From assembly GCA_005789325.1 (NCBI GenBank), contig SXYE01000083.1, positions 1 through 13,082 on the forward strand: a stretch of DNA of 13,082 nt. Reading direction: 5' to 3'. Of this stretch, positions 6,648 through 13,082 are shown in pieces. This DNA is from Actinomycetota bacterium (GTDB lineage: Bacteria > Actinomycetota > Actinomycetes > S36-B12 > UBA5976). Below the pieces are notes generated by a model. It saw nothing but the letters and a program-made list of their open reading frames with translations. It searched no databases and was not told the origin of the DNA. The translations under genes were made by a program, and so were the position numbers. How positions within the stretch are numbered: position 1 is the stretch's first letter; each line of letters opens with the position of its first letter.

Positions 6648-7499
6648 ATGACTCAATTAGTTCATAGCAATGCTGAATTACGTTTGGCTATGACAGGACT
6701 TGCCAGCAACATTTGTTTAGTTCCAACAATGGGTGCACTTCACGAAGGTCACGAAGCACTTATTGGTGCAGGTAAAGAATTCGTTGGCAAAGACGGTTGT
6801 GTAGTAGTTAGTGATTTTGTTAATCCGAAACAATTTGGTCAAAACGAAGATTTTGAAAAATATCCTAGAAATTTAGAACTAGATCAAAAAATTGCGCACA
6901 AAGCTGGTGCACATATTTTGTGGGCCCCAAGTGTTGAGGATGTTTATCCAGGACAGTGGCCAATGGAAATAGAAAATGATTCAAGATTTGACATTCTGGA
7001 AGGAAAATCTAGACCAGGTCATTTTGCTGCAGTAATAGAAGTTGTCACAAGATTATTCAATATTGTTCAACCCAATGTTGCAGTATTTGGTGAAAAAGAT
7101 TTTCAGCAATTAGTGCTGGTTTCCGAGATGGCTCAAAAGCGAGTTCCACCTGTTGGGATTTTGGCAGTTCCGACCAAAAGAGATTTTGACGGATTGGCTT
7201 TATCAAGTAGGAATATTTATTTATCATCAGACCAAAGAAAAGTTGCTCATTTAATCCCAGATGCTTTAAAGCAAGGTGTATTAGTTGCCAGCAAAGGTGC
7301 AAATAAGTTAGAAATCAAAAATCGCGTCATTGAAGTTATAAAGCAAACAGATTTGATTGAAATTGAATATATTGAGGTGTTAAGTAATGACTTTAAAGAA
7401 TTGGCACCAGGAATTGTTGGTAGAATTCTAATTGCAGCAAAATTAGGTAATACACGACTAATTGATAACATGCCTATTCTTTTAAAGGAAAAATTGTGA
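6648..7499 (+). CDS. panC: Pantothenate synthetase (pantoate-beta-alanine ligase)
   Basis: PanC joins D-pantoate and beta-alanine in an ATP-dependent reaction through pantoyl-adenylate, making vitamin B5. From the ATG at 6648 it has 283 residues. PTMGALHEGH holds the HxGH nucleotide-binding motif (32-35). FVNPKQFG, LEGKSRPGHFAAVIEVV, FGEKDFQQL (147-155) and LALSSRNIYLS are all present. A TTG at 6642 would add two residues; the ATG is preferred because AGAG at 6637-6640 is 7 bases before it, though this Shine-Dalgarno is weak. The gap to the DUF3180 gene is 16 bases. Neither panB nor panD is in the window, so pantoate and beta-alanine must come from elsewhere. The stop overlaps the nadB GTG. 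Confidence 0.95.
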   Translation: MTQLVHSNAELRLAMTGLASNICLVPTMGALHEGHEALIGAGKEFVGKDGCVVVSDFVNPKQFGQNEDFEKYPRNLELDQKIAHKAGAHILWAPSVEDVYPGQWPMEIENDSRFDILEGKSRPGHFAAVIEVVTRLFNIVQPNVAVFGEKDFQQLVLVSEMAQKRVPPVGILAVPTKRDFDGLALSSRNIYLSSDQRKVAHLIPDALKQGVLVASKGANKLEIKNRVIEVIKQTDLIEIEYIEVLSNDFKELAPGIVGRILIAAKLGNTRLIDNMPILLKEKL

Positions 7500-9133
7500 C
7501 CCAAATTGATTTGGTCCAAAGACTAAATTCTGCAGAGCCAGGTTGGACAATTAATGCTGATGTAATTGTCATTGGATCAGGTATTGCAGGTTTAACTTCT
7601 GCTTTGTCTGCTCGGGCTAAAGGTTTATCTGTTTTATTACTAACAAAAGATGTGCTATCAACTGGCTCTACTTCATGGGCTCAAGGCGGAATTGCTGCAG
7701 CACTTGGACCAGGGGATTCTCCTGATCAACATTTCCAAGACACATTAGAAGCTGGTGCTGGTTTATGTGATTCAGATGCGGTGAAAATTCTTGTGCAAGA
7801 AGGCCCAGCTGCTGTTAGAAGATTAATTAATCTTGGCGCAACTTTTGATTTAGATTCATCTGGAAACGTTGCTCTGACTAGAGAAGGTGGTCATAGAAGA
7901 GATCGAATTGCGCACGCAGGAGGAGATGCAACTGGAGCAGAAATTTCCAGAGCACTTGTTGCAAAAGTTTTAGCAGATCCTAAAGTAAAAATCTTTGAGC
8001 ATGCCTTAGTTCTTGATTTGTTGAAAGATAAAAATGAAAGAGTTTGTGGTGTTACTTTGCACGTTATGAGCAAGGGAAAAATAGATGGAGTTGGTGCAGC
8101 ACTTGCTCGAGCCGTGGTTTTAGCAACAGGTGGATTAGGTGCTGTTTTTCAACAAACAACTAATCCACTTGTTGCAACAGGAGATGGTGTTGCATTAGCT
8201 CTCAGAGCTGGAGCAACTGTTTCAGATTTAGAGTTTGTGCAATTTCATCCAACAGTTTTATACGTTGGTCCAGATTCAAAAGGTTCTCAACCCTTAATCA
8301 GTGAAGCTGTTCGTGGAGAGGGTGCAATTTTAAGAAACGTTGATGGCGAAGCTTTCATGACTAATGTTCATCCAATGAAAGATTTAGCACCAAGAGATGT
8401 TGTGGCACATGCAGTTCATGAAGAAATATTGAAAAGCGGGAAGCCATATGTTTATTTAGATGGAACTAAACTTGGTGAAAATATTTGGCTACAGCGCTTT
8501 CCAAATATATTTTCAAGTTGTCGAAAAATTGGCATTGATCCATTAGTTGATTTAATTCCCGTTGTACCCGCAGCACATTATGCCTCTGGTGGTGTTGTGT
8601 CAGATATGACTGGGAAAACAGATATTCCAGGTTTATTTGCTATTGGAGAATGTGCAAATACAGGAGTTCATGGAGCAAATAGATTAGCTTCAAACAGTTT
8701 GTTAGAAGGTTTAGTTGTAGCTGAGAGATTAGATAGTCACTTAACAGATCTACCTGATCAAAGTGATCCATTAATGGAAAATGTTCCATCAAATTTAATT
8801 GATGGCAAAACGACCAAAGAAATAACCGAAACAACTACAACTGGTGCTGGAGCAGTTCGATCAGCAGATGGACTAAACAAAACCATTGGCAAACTAGCAC
8901 AATTAGCCACTAAGACAACTAAGTCCTCTTCAACCCAGAGCTGGGAAGCAACCAATTTATTAACAGTCTCAAGTTTTCTAACTAATGCTGCTTTGAGACG
9001 TGAAGAAAGCAGAGGATCTCATTGGAGATCTGATTTTCCAAAGCGAAATGACCAAAGATGGCTCGTGAGAATTCAGGGAAGATTGAACGAAGGTAAATTA
9101 GTGCTCTCAGAAAAAGTAATAGGAAAGAATTAG
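7496..9133 (+). CDS. nadB: L-aspartate oxidase
   Basis: NadB oxidises L-aspartate to iminoaspartate with FAD, the first step of de novo NAD synthesis. The 545 residues show the Rossmann motif GSGIAG (27-32), STSWAQGGIAAA, EGGHRRDRIAHAGG with Glu130, HPTVLY (His251), RGEGA (Arg273), HYASGG (His361) and HGANRLASNSLLEGL (Arg396). These match the conserved active-site residues of the aspartate oxidase branch of the succinate dehydrogenase flavoprotein family. The C-terminal helical domain (AVRSADGL...NAALRREESRGSHWR) is complete. The start is GTG in a GTGA overlap with the panC stop, supported by AAGGA at 7485-7489, 6 bases upstream. nadC follows after 2 bases. Confidence 0.96.
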   Translation: MTQIDLVQRLNSAEPGWTINADVIVIGSGIAGLTSALSARAKGLSVLLLTKDVLSTGSTSWAQGGIAAALGPGDSPDQHFQDTLEAGAGLCDSDAVKILVQEGPAAVRRLINLGATFDLDSSGNVALTREGGHRRDRIAHAGGDATGAEISRALVAKVLADPKVKIFEHALVLDLLKDKNERVCGVTLHVMSKGKIDGVGAALARAVVLATGGLGAVFQQTTNPLVATGDGVALALRAGATVSDLEFVQFHPTVLYVGPDSKGSQPLISEAVRGEGAILRNVDGEAFMTNVHPMKDLAPRDVVAHAVHEEILKSGKPYVYLDGTKLGENIWLQRFPNIFSSCRKIGIDPLVDLIPVVPAAHYASGGVVSDMTGKTDIPGLFAIGECANTGVHGANRLASNSLLEGLVVAERLDSHLTDLPDQSDPLMENVPSNLIDGKTTKEITETTTTGAGAVRSADGLNKTIGKLAQLATKTTKSSSTQSWEATNLLTVSSFLTNAALRREESRGSHWRSDFPKRNDQRWLVRIQGRLNEGKLVLSEKVIGKN

Positions 9134-9135
9134 AT

Positions 9136-10023
9136 ATGTCAGATAAAAGTAAAGTTTATGACAATTTACGTCAAAGTGGGCTTGAGCCTGACTTAGTGCA
9201 AGCTTTAGTTGATTTAGCAATTTCTGAAGATTTAATGGGTGGAGTAGATGTTACTTCTTTAGCAACAATTCCTGAAACCCAAATTTCTCAATTAGATTTA
9301 GTTACCAGATCAGCAGGGGTAATTGCAGGAATTGATATTGCAAGTTTAGTTTTTCTATCTATAAGTGATAAAAAAATTGAGGTAGAAAAATACGTTAATG
9401 ATGGTTCAACAGTTGATGCAAAAACATGCGTTCTAAGTGTAAAAGGTGAAACAGTTGATTTGTTGACTGCAGAAAGAACCGCTTTAAACTTTCTTGGTCA
9501 CTTAAGTGGAATTGCAACAATTACAAATAAATGGGTTAAAGAAATTTCTGGAACAGAGGCAAAAATTCGTGATACTAGAAAAACAACTCCGGGATTACGA
9601 CTGTTAGAAAAATATGCTGTAAGAGCAGGTGGTGGAACCAACCACAGAATGAGTTTAAATGATCAGGCCCTAATTAAAGATAATCACATAGTTGCTGCAG
9701 GTTCAATAAAGAAAGCCATTGAAAAAGTTAAAGATAAATTCCCAGAACTAGCTTATGAAGTTGAGGTTGACAACTTAGATCAACTTGCAGAGGCACTAAG
9801 TGCTAACGCTGAGCTAATTTTACTAGATAATTTTTCAATCGAAGATTTAAGGAAAGCTGTAACTTTGGTCAACAAAAAAGCTAAGTTGGAAGCAAGTGGT
9901 GGTATCACTTTTGAAAATGCACGCAAAATTGCCGAAACTGGTGTGGACTATCTAGCCGTGGGTGCCATAACCCACTCAGCCCCAGTGTTGGATATAGGTG
10001 GTGACCTGAGAACTGTTCGCTAA
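9136..10023 (+). CDS. nadC: Nicotinate-nucleotide pyrophosphorylase (quinolinate phosphoribosyltransferase)
   Basis: NadC decarboxylates quinolinate and joins it to PRPP, giving nicotinate mononucleotide. The 295 residues carry ERTALNFLGHLSGIAT (113-128), DTRKTTPGLR (146-155), the GGGTNHRMSL block (165-174) and KDNH (181-184). Later come EVEVDNLDQ, LLDNF, EASGGI and GVDYLAVGAITHSAP, so the family core is complete. The sequence AGGAAAG at 9121-9127 lies 8 bases before the ATG. It follows nadB by 2 bases. nadA (quinolinate synthase), often beside these two, is not here. Its TAA stop sits in the spacer of a palindrome described separately. Confidence 0.96.
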   Translation: MSDKSKVYDNLRQSGLEPDLVQALVDLAISEDLMGGVDVTSLATIPETQISQLDLVTRSAGVIAGIDIASLVFLSISDKKIEVEKYVNDGSTVDAKTCVLSVKGETVDLLTAERTALNFLGHLSGIATITNKWVKEISGTEAKIRDTRKTTPGLRLLEKYAVRAGGGTNHRMSLNDQALIKDNHIVAAGSIKKAIEKVKDKFPELAYEVEVDNLDQLAEALSANAELILLDNFSIEDLRKAVTLVNKKAKLEASGGITFENARKIAETGVDYLAVGAITHSAPVLDIGGDLRTVR

Positions 10024-10033
10024 ATATGCGAAC
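10015..10033. promoter_or_regulatory. GTTCGC-N7-GCGAAC palindrome at the nadC/coaX junction
   Basis: GTTCGC at 10015-10020 and GCGAAC at 10028-10033 are perfect inverted 6-base arms around TAAATAT, which contains the nadC stop TAA at 10021-10023. The arms are G+C-richer than the surrounding AT-rich DNA. It could be a DNA operator, or in RNA a 6-bp hairpin marking the end of nadC ahead of the coaX ribosome binding site. No T-run follows, so an intrinsic terminator is unlikely. The arms resemble half-sites described for ClgR-type regulators, but the spacer is longer than the usual 5 bases. The function is unknown. Confidence 0.4.
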
Positions 10034-10061
10034 TAATTTGGAGTTGCTAGGAGAGTAATTA

Positions 10062-10817
10062 ATGTTGTTAGCAATTGATGTTGGCAATACCAACACGGTT
10101 TTAGGTCTTTATGACGATAAGAAATTAATTCAACATTGGCGAATCAAAACCGATAGTAGTTCAACAGCAGATGAACTAATTTTAACTTTTAACGGGTTAC
10201 TAAAAGACCAACCTCAAGTAACAGGAATTTCCCTTTGCTCAACAGTTCCCTCTGTTTTGCGAGAAATGCGTTGGATGCTGGAAAGATATTTCCCCAATAC
10301 AAAAACTGTGATTATTGAGCCAGGAACTAAAACTGGTGTACCAATAATTACTGATAATCCAAAAGAAGTTGGTGCAGATCGAATTGCTAATTCATTAGCA
10401 GTTTTTGAAAGACACGGTGGACCTTCAGTAGTGGTTGATTTTGGAACTTCCACAAATTTTGATGTGGTTAGTGAAAAGGGTGAATTCTTAGGTGGAGCAC
10501 TTGCTCCAGGTATTGAAATATCTTTAGAAGCTTTGGCAAGCAAAGCTGCCCAATTAAGAAAAGTTGAATTTGTTAAACCAAGAAGTGTTGTAGGAAAAAA
10601 TACAGTCGAAGCTTTGCAATCAGGTGCACTTTATGGTTTCGCAGGTCAAGTGGATGGAATATTACAAAGAATTATTGCTGAAATAGGTCCAGTTAAAGCA
10701 GTTGTTGCTACAGGTGGACTTGCGTCATTAGTGGTTGAAGAATCCAGCACCATTACTCATCACGAACCTGACTTGACCTTGGAAGGCTTACGGTTAGTTT
10801 TCGAAAAGAACAAGTAG
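10062..10817 (+). CDS. coaX: Type III pantothenate kinase
   Basis: CoaX phosphorylates pantothenate to 4'-phosphopantothenate, the first step of CoA synthesis. Type III enzymes belong to the ASKHA fold and are generally insensitive to CoA feedback. The 251 residues show the phosphate-binding DVGNTNT (6-12), GADRIAN (104-110), DFGTSTNFDV (126-135) and LGGALAPGIEIS (143-154), then GKNTVEALQSG and VVATGGLASLV. AGGAGAG at 10049-10055, 6 bases before the ATG, is one of the best ribosome binding sites in the window. It fits independent initiation after the 38-base gap following nadC. The enzyme acts on the product of PanC, encoded three genes upstream. lysS follows after 11 bases. Confidence 0.95.
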   Translation: MLLAIDVGNTNTVLGLYDDKKLIQHWRIKTDSSSTADELILTFNGLLKDQPQVTGISLCSTVPSVLREMRWMLERYFPNTKTVIIEPGTKTGVPIITDNPKEVGADRIANSLAVFERHGGPSVVVDFGTSTNFDVVSEKGEFLGGALAPGIEISLEALASKAAQLRKVEFVKPRSVVGKNTVEALQSGALYGFAGQVDGILQRIIAEIGPVKAVVATGGLASLVVEESSTITHHEPDLTLEGLRLVFEKNK

Positions 10818-10828
10818 TCTAGTTTTCT

Positions 10829-12331
10829 ATGAGTAATGAAACTACTGAGGATTTGAACGAACAAGAACAAATCCGTAGAGAAAAACTAGCCCGGATTCAA
10901 TCCCAAGGCATCGACCCATTCCCGGTTGGCTTTAAACCCGATCACACACTTTTAGAAGTAAGAAATGAAAATAAGGATTTAGCACCCGAAGCAAAAACTG
11001 GAAAAATAGTTTCCATTGCAGGACGCGTAATGTTAAATCGTATTGCTGGAAAATTAATTTTTGCAACATTAAGAGATGGCTCAGCAGATTTACAAGTAAT
11101 GATTGCCGCAGATGCTGTTGGGGAAGAATCAATTGAGCTGTGGAAAGAAAACGTAGATTTAGGTGATCATGTTGGTTTAACAGGTGAAGTTGTTACCACA
11201 AAACGAGGTGAGCTTTCAGTTAAAGCAAGTAAATGGTTAATCACAGGAAAATCTCTAAAACCGCTACCAGATAAACATCATGGATTAAATGATCCTGAAC
11301 AAAGAGTGCGTATGAGATATGTGGATTTAATTGTGAGACCAGAAGCTAGAGAAATGCTTCATCTTCGCTCCAAAGTTGTTTCAAGTATTAGAAAATCTTT
11401 AACAGATCGTGGTTTTATTGAAGTTGAAACACCAATGCTGCAAGCCCTTCATGGTGGTGCAAACGCTAGACCATTTAAGACTCATATAAATGCTTATGAC
11501 ATGGAATTGTTTTTAAGAATTGCTCCCGAATTGTATTTAAAAAGATTATTAGTTGGGGGCGTGGACAAAGTATTTGAAATAAACCGAAACTTTAGAAACG
11601 AAGGTGCAGATTCTTCACATAATCCAGAATTCACCATGCTTGAGATGTATCAGGCATATGGGGATTATGAAGTTATGCGTGAATTAACTCAAAGCATTAT
11701 TCAAGAAGCAGCAAAAAATGTTTATGGAAAAGAAGTTGCAAGGCATTGGGATGATGAAGGAAATCACACCGAACATGACATCAGTGGGAAATGGCCGGTA
11801 GTAAAAGTTTATGACGGCCTAACAAAAGCAACAGGTGAAAGCATTAGTGCTGATACGGATGAGAAAACTTTAAGAACTATTTGTGACAAACTAAAAATTT
11901 CACATGATCCTAAATGGACTAGAGGACAAGTTGTTCTCGAACTTTATGAACACTTATTAGAAGATAAAACAGTGCTACCAACTTTCTACACAGATTTTCC
12001 AACCGATGTTGCACCATTAACCAGACAACACAGGCAAGATAACAGAGTTGCTGAACGTTGGGACTTAGTTGCATTTGGTGCCGAAATTGGAACTGCCTAT
12101 ACCGAATTAAATGATCCAATTGAACAAAGAAAAAGATTAACCGAGCAAGCAAAACTTGCAGCAGGTGGCGATGTGGAAGCAATGCAAATTGATGAAGATT
12201 TCCTAAGAGCACTTGAATATGGAATGCCACCAGCTGGTGGTCAAGGTATGGGAATTGATCGAGTTTTGATGATGTTAACTGGTCGAGGTATCAGAGAAAC
12301 AGTTTTGTTTCCTCTAGTTAAACCACAATAA
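10829..12331 (+). CDS. lysS: Lysyl-tRNA synthetase, class II
   Basis: LysS charges tRNA-Lys with lysine using ATP. The 500 residues consist of an N-terminal OB-fold anticodon-binding domain (about 60-140, SIAGRVMLNRIAGKLIFATLRD) and a class II catalytic domain. Motif 1 is around FIEVETPML (196-204), motif 2 is FEINRNFRNEGAD...PEFT (249-269), and motif 3 is GQGMGIDR (471-478). RPFKTHINAYDMELFLRIAPELYLKRL supports the lysine enzyme over the aspartate or asparagine ones. The length is normal for bacteria. There is no clear Shine-Dalgarno in the 11-base gap after coaX, so translation may depend on coupling. Its place before clpC is the conserved actinobacterial one. Confidence 0.97.
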   Translation: MSNETTEDLNEQEQIRREKLARIQSQGIDPFPVGFKPDHTLLEVRNENKDLAPEAKTGKIVSIAGRVMLNRIAGKLIFATLRDGSADLQVMIAADAVGEESIELWKENVDLGDHVGLTGEVVTTKRGELSVKASKWLITGKSLKPLPDKHHGLNDPEQRVRMRYVDLIVRPEAREMLHLRSKVVSSIRKSLTDRGFIEVETPMLQALHGGANARPFKTHINAYDMELFLRIAPELYLKRLLVGGVDKVFEINRNFRNEGADSSHNPEFTMLEMYQAYGDYEVMRELTQSIIQEAAKNVYGKEVARHWDDEGNHTEHDISGKWPVVKVYDGLTKATGESISADTDEKTLRTICDKLKISHDPKWTRGQVVLELYEHLLEDKTVLPTFYTDFPTDVAPLTRQHRQDNRVAERWDLVAFGAEIGTAYTELNDPIEQRKRLTEQAKLAAGGDVEAMQIDEDFLRALEYGMPPAGGQGMGIDRVLMMLTGRGIRETVLFPLVKPQ

Positions 12332-12333
12332 AT

Positions 12334-12834
12334 ATGTCTGAATTAAAAATTCGTCCGGCTAAAACCACAGATGTTTTAAGTATAAGAAAACTCGTTGACA
12401 CTTATGCTCCAGAGAGGCGTTTACTTTCCAAAGCAACAGTTACTTTATATGAAGCTGTTCCAGATTTTTTAGTCATCGAAAAAGACGGTCAAATAATTGG
12501 AGCAGGAGCAGTTCACGTTTTATGGGAAGACTTAGCTGAAGTTAGAACTGTTGCAGTATTTCCTGAGTTCAAAAATAAAGGCATAGGTTCGCAATTACTC
12601 GAAGCACTTTTACTCAAAGCAAAGGATTTGGGTGTTAAAAGAGTTTTTTGTTTAACTTTTGAAACAAAGTTTTTTACTAAACATGGTTTTGAAGAAATTG
12701 AAGGAACACCAGTTGAGCCTGAGATTTATCAACAACTTTTGGAATCATATGACGTAGGTGTGGCAGAGTTTTTAGATTTGGACAAAGTTAAACCAAATAC
12801 TCTGGGTAACACCAGAATGATCAAACACCTTTAA
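12334..12834 (+). CDS. argA: Short GNAT-type amino-acid N-acetyltransferase (N-acetylglutamate synthase)
   Basis: This is a 166-residue single GNAT domain, lacking the amino-acid kinase domain of classical ArgA. The acetyl-CoA site is VAVFPEFKNKGIGSQLL (about 73-89). Marker segments TLYEAVPDF, GAVHVLWEDLAEVRTVAV, RVFCLTFET.FF.KHGF.EIEGTPV and SYDVGVAEFLDL..VKPNTLGNTRM closely resemble the actinobacterial short N-acetylglutamate synthase described as Rv2747 in M. tuberculosis. The likely reaction is acetyl-CoA plus L-glutamate (or glutamine) to the N-acetyl form, the first step of arginine synthesis. It follows lysS by 2 bases with no Shine-Dalgarno, so it is probably co-translated. No other arginine gene is in the window. 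The assignment is by similarity recalled from knowledge; substrate choice is inferred. Confidence 0.85.
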   Translation: MSELKIRPAKTTDVLSIRKLVDTYAPERRLLSKATVTLYEAVPDFLVIEKDGQIIGAGAVHVLWEDLAEVRTVAVFPEFKNKGIGSQLLEALLLKAKDLGVKRVFCLTFETKFFTKHGFEEIEGTPVEPEIYQQLLESYDVGVAEFLDLDKVKPNTLGNTRMIKHL

Positions 12835-12855
12835 TTTCACACCAAAACCACCTAC

Positions 12856-12901
12856 CCCTAGTTGTTGTTACTCCTGAGGCAAAACAACACCACTTATAGG
12901 G
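12856..12901 (+). terminator. Possible weak terminator or stem after the N-acetylglutamate synthase gene
   Basis: CCCTA (12856-12860) can pair with TAGGG (12897-12901), stacked on GTTGTT (12861-12866) pairing with AACAAC (12883-12888), with an 8-base bulge on the right side and a 16-base loop. The T-rich stretch that follows (CTGTTTTCTCTAGTTTT) is broken by other bases, so it is not a clean intrinsic terminator. Its place between two genes with a new promoter downstream makes a transcript end here plausible but unproven. Confidence 0.25.
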
Positions 12902-12927
12902 CTGTTTTCTCTAGTTTTAGGTTGAAT

Positions 12928-12955
12928 TTGCTTAATAAATCTAGAGACGTACTAT
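12928..12955 (+). promoter_or_regulatory. Candidate sigma-A-type promoter of clpC
   Basis: A -35-like TTGCTT (12928-12933) is followed after 16 bases by a -10-like TACTAT (12950-12955). Transcription would then start near 12962, giving a leader of about 50 bases. An overlapping second -10 option is TATAGAT at 12953. The short inverted repeat CTATA/TATAG (12952-12956 and 12961-12965) covers the -10 region and could be an operator, or chance in AT-rich DNA. I see no CIRCE or HAIR element, and no ClgR-type site, in this gap. Confidence 0.42.
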
Positions 12956-12962
12956 AGATATA

Positions 12963-13001
12963 TAGGAAAAAAACAATTTCCCTAAAGTTGAGTGAAGGAG
13001 G
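12963..13001 (+). promoter_or_regulatory. clpC 5' leader: small hairpin plus strong ribosome binding site
   Basis: TAGGAAA (12963-12969) pairs with TTTCCCTA (12977-12984), apart from one bulged C, around a 7-base loop. If the predicted start near 12962 is right, the hairpin lies at the extreme 5' end, where such stems often slow RNA decay. AAGGAGG at 12995-13001 is a near-perfect Shine-Dalgarno, 10 bases before the clpC ATG and the strongest in the window. Confidence 0.5.
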
Positions 13002-13011
13002 CTTAAGTTAA

Positions 13012-13082
13012 ATGTTCGAGAGATTCACTGATCGAGCAAGACGCGTAGTAGTTCTTGCGCAAGAAGAAGCCCGCATGCTCAA
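13012..13082 (+). CDS. clpC: ATP-dependent Clp protease ATP-binding subunit ClpC, N-terminal fragment
   Basis: Only the first 23 codons and part of the next are present; the gene runs off the window. The visible start, MFERFTDRARRVVVLAQEEA, then RML, is nearly invariant for actinobacterial ClpC and begins the N-terminal Clp repeat domain that binds adaptors and substrates. ClpC hexamers unfold proteins and feed them to the ClpP chamber in the cytosol. The ATG has a strong AAGGAGG 10 bases upstream and is preceded by 177 non-coding bases with a candidate promoter. It therefore probably starts a new transcription unit. Its position after lysS matches the mycobacterial order, where clpC1 is near lysS. 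Confidence 0.93.
   Translation, partial: MFERFTDRARRVVVLAQEEARML

Noticed and set aside
10015..10033. Calling the GTTCGC/GCGAAC palindrome a ClgR site
   Set aside because: As I recall the ClgR consensus, the half-sites are 5 bases apart; here they are 7 apart, and nadC/coaX are not typical ClgR targets. Recorded only as a palindrome of unknown role.
10214..10543. 109-codon open frame on the minus strand inside coaX
   Set aside because: It lies wholly within a well-conserved gene and has no ribosome binding site or recognisable domain.
11919..12230. 103-codon open frame on the minus strand inside lysS
   Set aside because: Low-complexity Leu/His/Gln-rich translation that mirrors the conserved lysS sequence; no sign of a separate gene.
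1..13082. Mobile element, CRISPR array, toxin-antitoxin, defence or secondary-metabolite system
   Set aside because: Nearly every base is accounted for by conserved housekeeping genes in a known actinobacterial order; no transposase, integrase, repeat array or foreign-looking segment is seen.

Overview
The window is a dense, single-strand block of housekeeping and cofactor-biosynthesis genes. All 16 coding regions, two of them cut by the window edges, lie on the + strand. The DNA is clearly AT-rich, with much AGA for arginine and many A/T-ending codons, yet the proteins and gene order are those of Actinomycetota. The order dacB-tilS-hpt-ftsH-folE-folP-folB-folK-DUF3180-panC-nadB-nadC-coaX-lysS-(N-acetylglutamate synthase)-clpC closely resembles the mycobacterial and streptomycete region. 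AT-rich DNA, short gaps and frequent 4-base ATGA/GTGA overlaps fit a small-genome aquatic actinobacterium of the Nanopelagicales (acI) type. That placement is inference and cannot be proven from the window.

Layout: 2-151 is the 3' end of a DacB-type D-Ala-D-Ala carboxypeptidase. It overlaps tilS (tRNA-Ile lysidine synthetase), which is followed by hpt (purine salvage). An 80-base structured gap precedes ftsH (membrane AAA+ zinc protease). Next comes an almost gapless folate run, folE-folP-folB-folK, ending in a four-helix membrane protein of the DUF3180 family. panC (pantothenate), nadB and nadC (de novo NAD), and coaX (type III pantothenate kinase, first step of CoA synthesis) follow. Then come lysS and a short GNAT-type N-acetylglutamate synthase. 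A 177-base non-coding stretch with a likely promoter and a strong ribosome binding site leads into the start of clpC.

How it works together: folE, folB, folK and folP cover most steps from GTP to dihydropteroate. panC and coaX flank the two NAD genes and make, then phosphorylate, pantothenate. nadB and nadC make iminoaspartate and convert quinolinate to nicotinate mononucleotide. panB, panD, nadA, folC and a dihydrofolate reductase are not in the window. FtsH and ClpC are the proteolysis genes at the two ends of the cofactor block.

I see no mobile element, CRISPR array, tRNA/rRNA or defence system, and no clearly new system. The points most worth a second look are non-coding: a switch-like set of competing inverted repeats before ftsH, where a hairpin sits between a distant GGAGG and the start codon, and a GTTCGC-N7-GCGAAC palindrome centred on the nadC stop codon. 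A Lys-to-Gly change in the pyrophosphate loop of Hpt is the main protein-level oddity.
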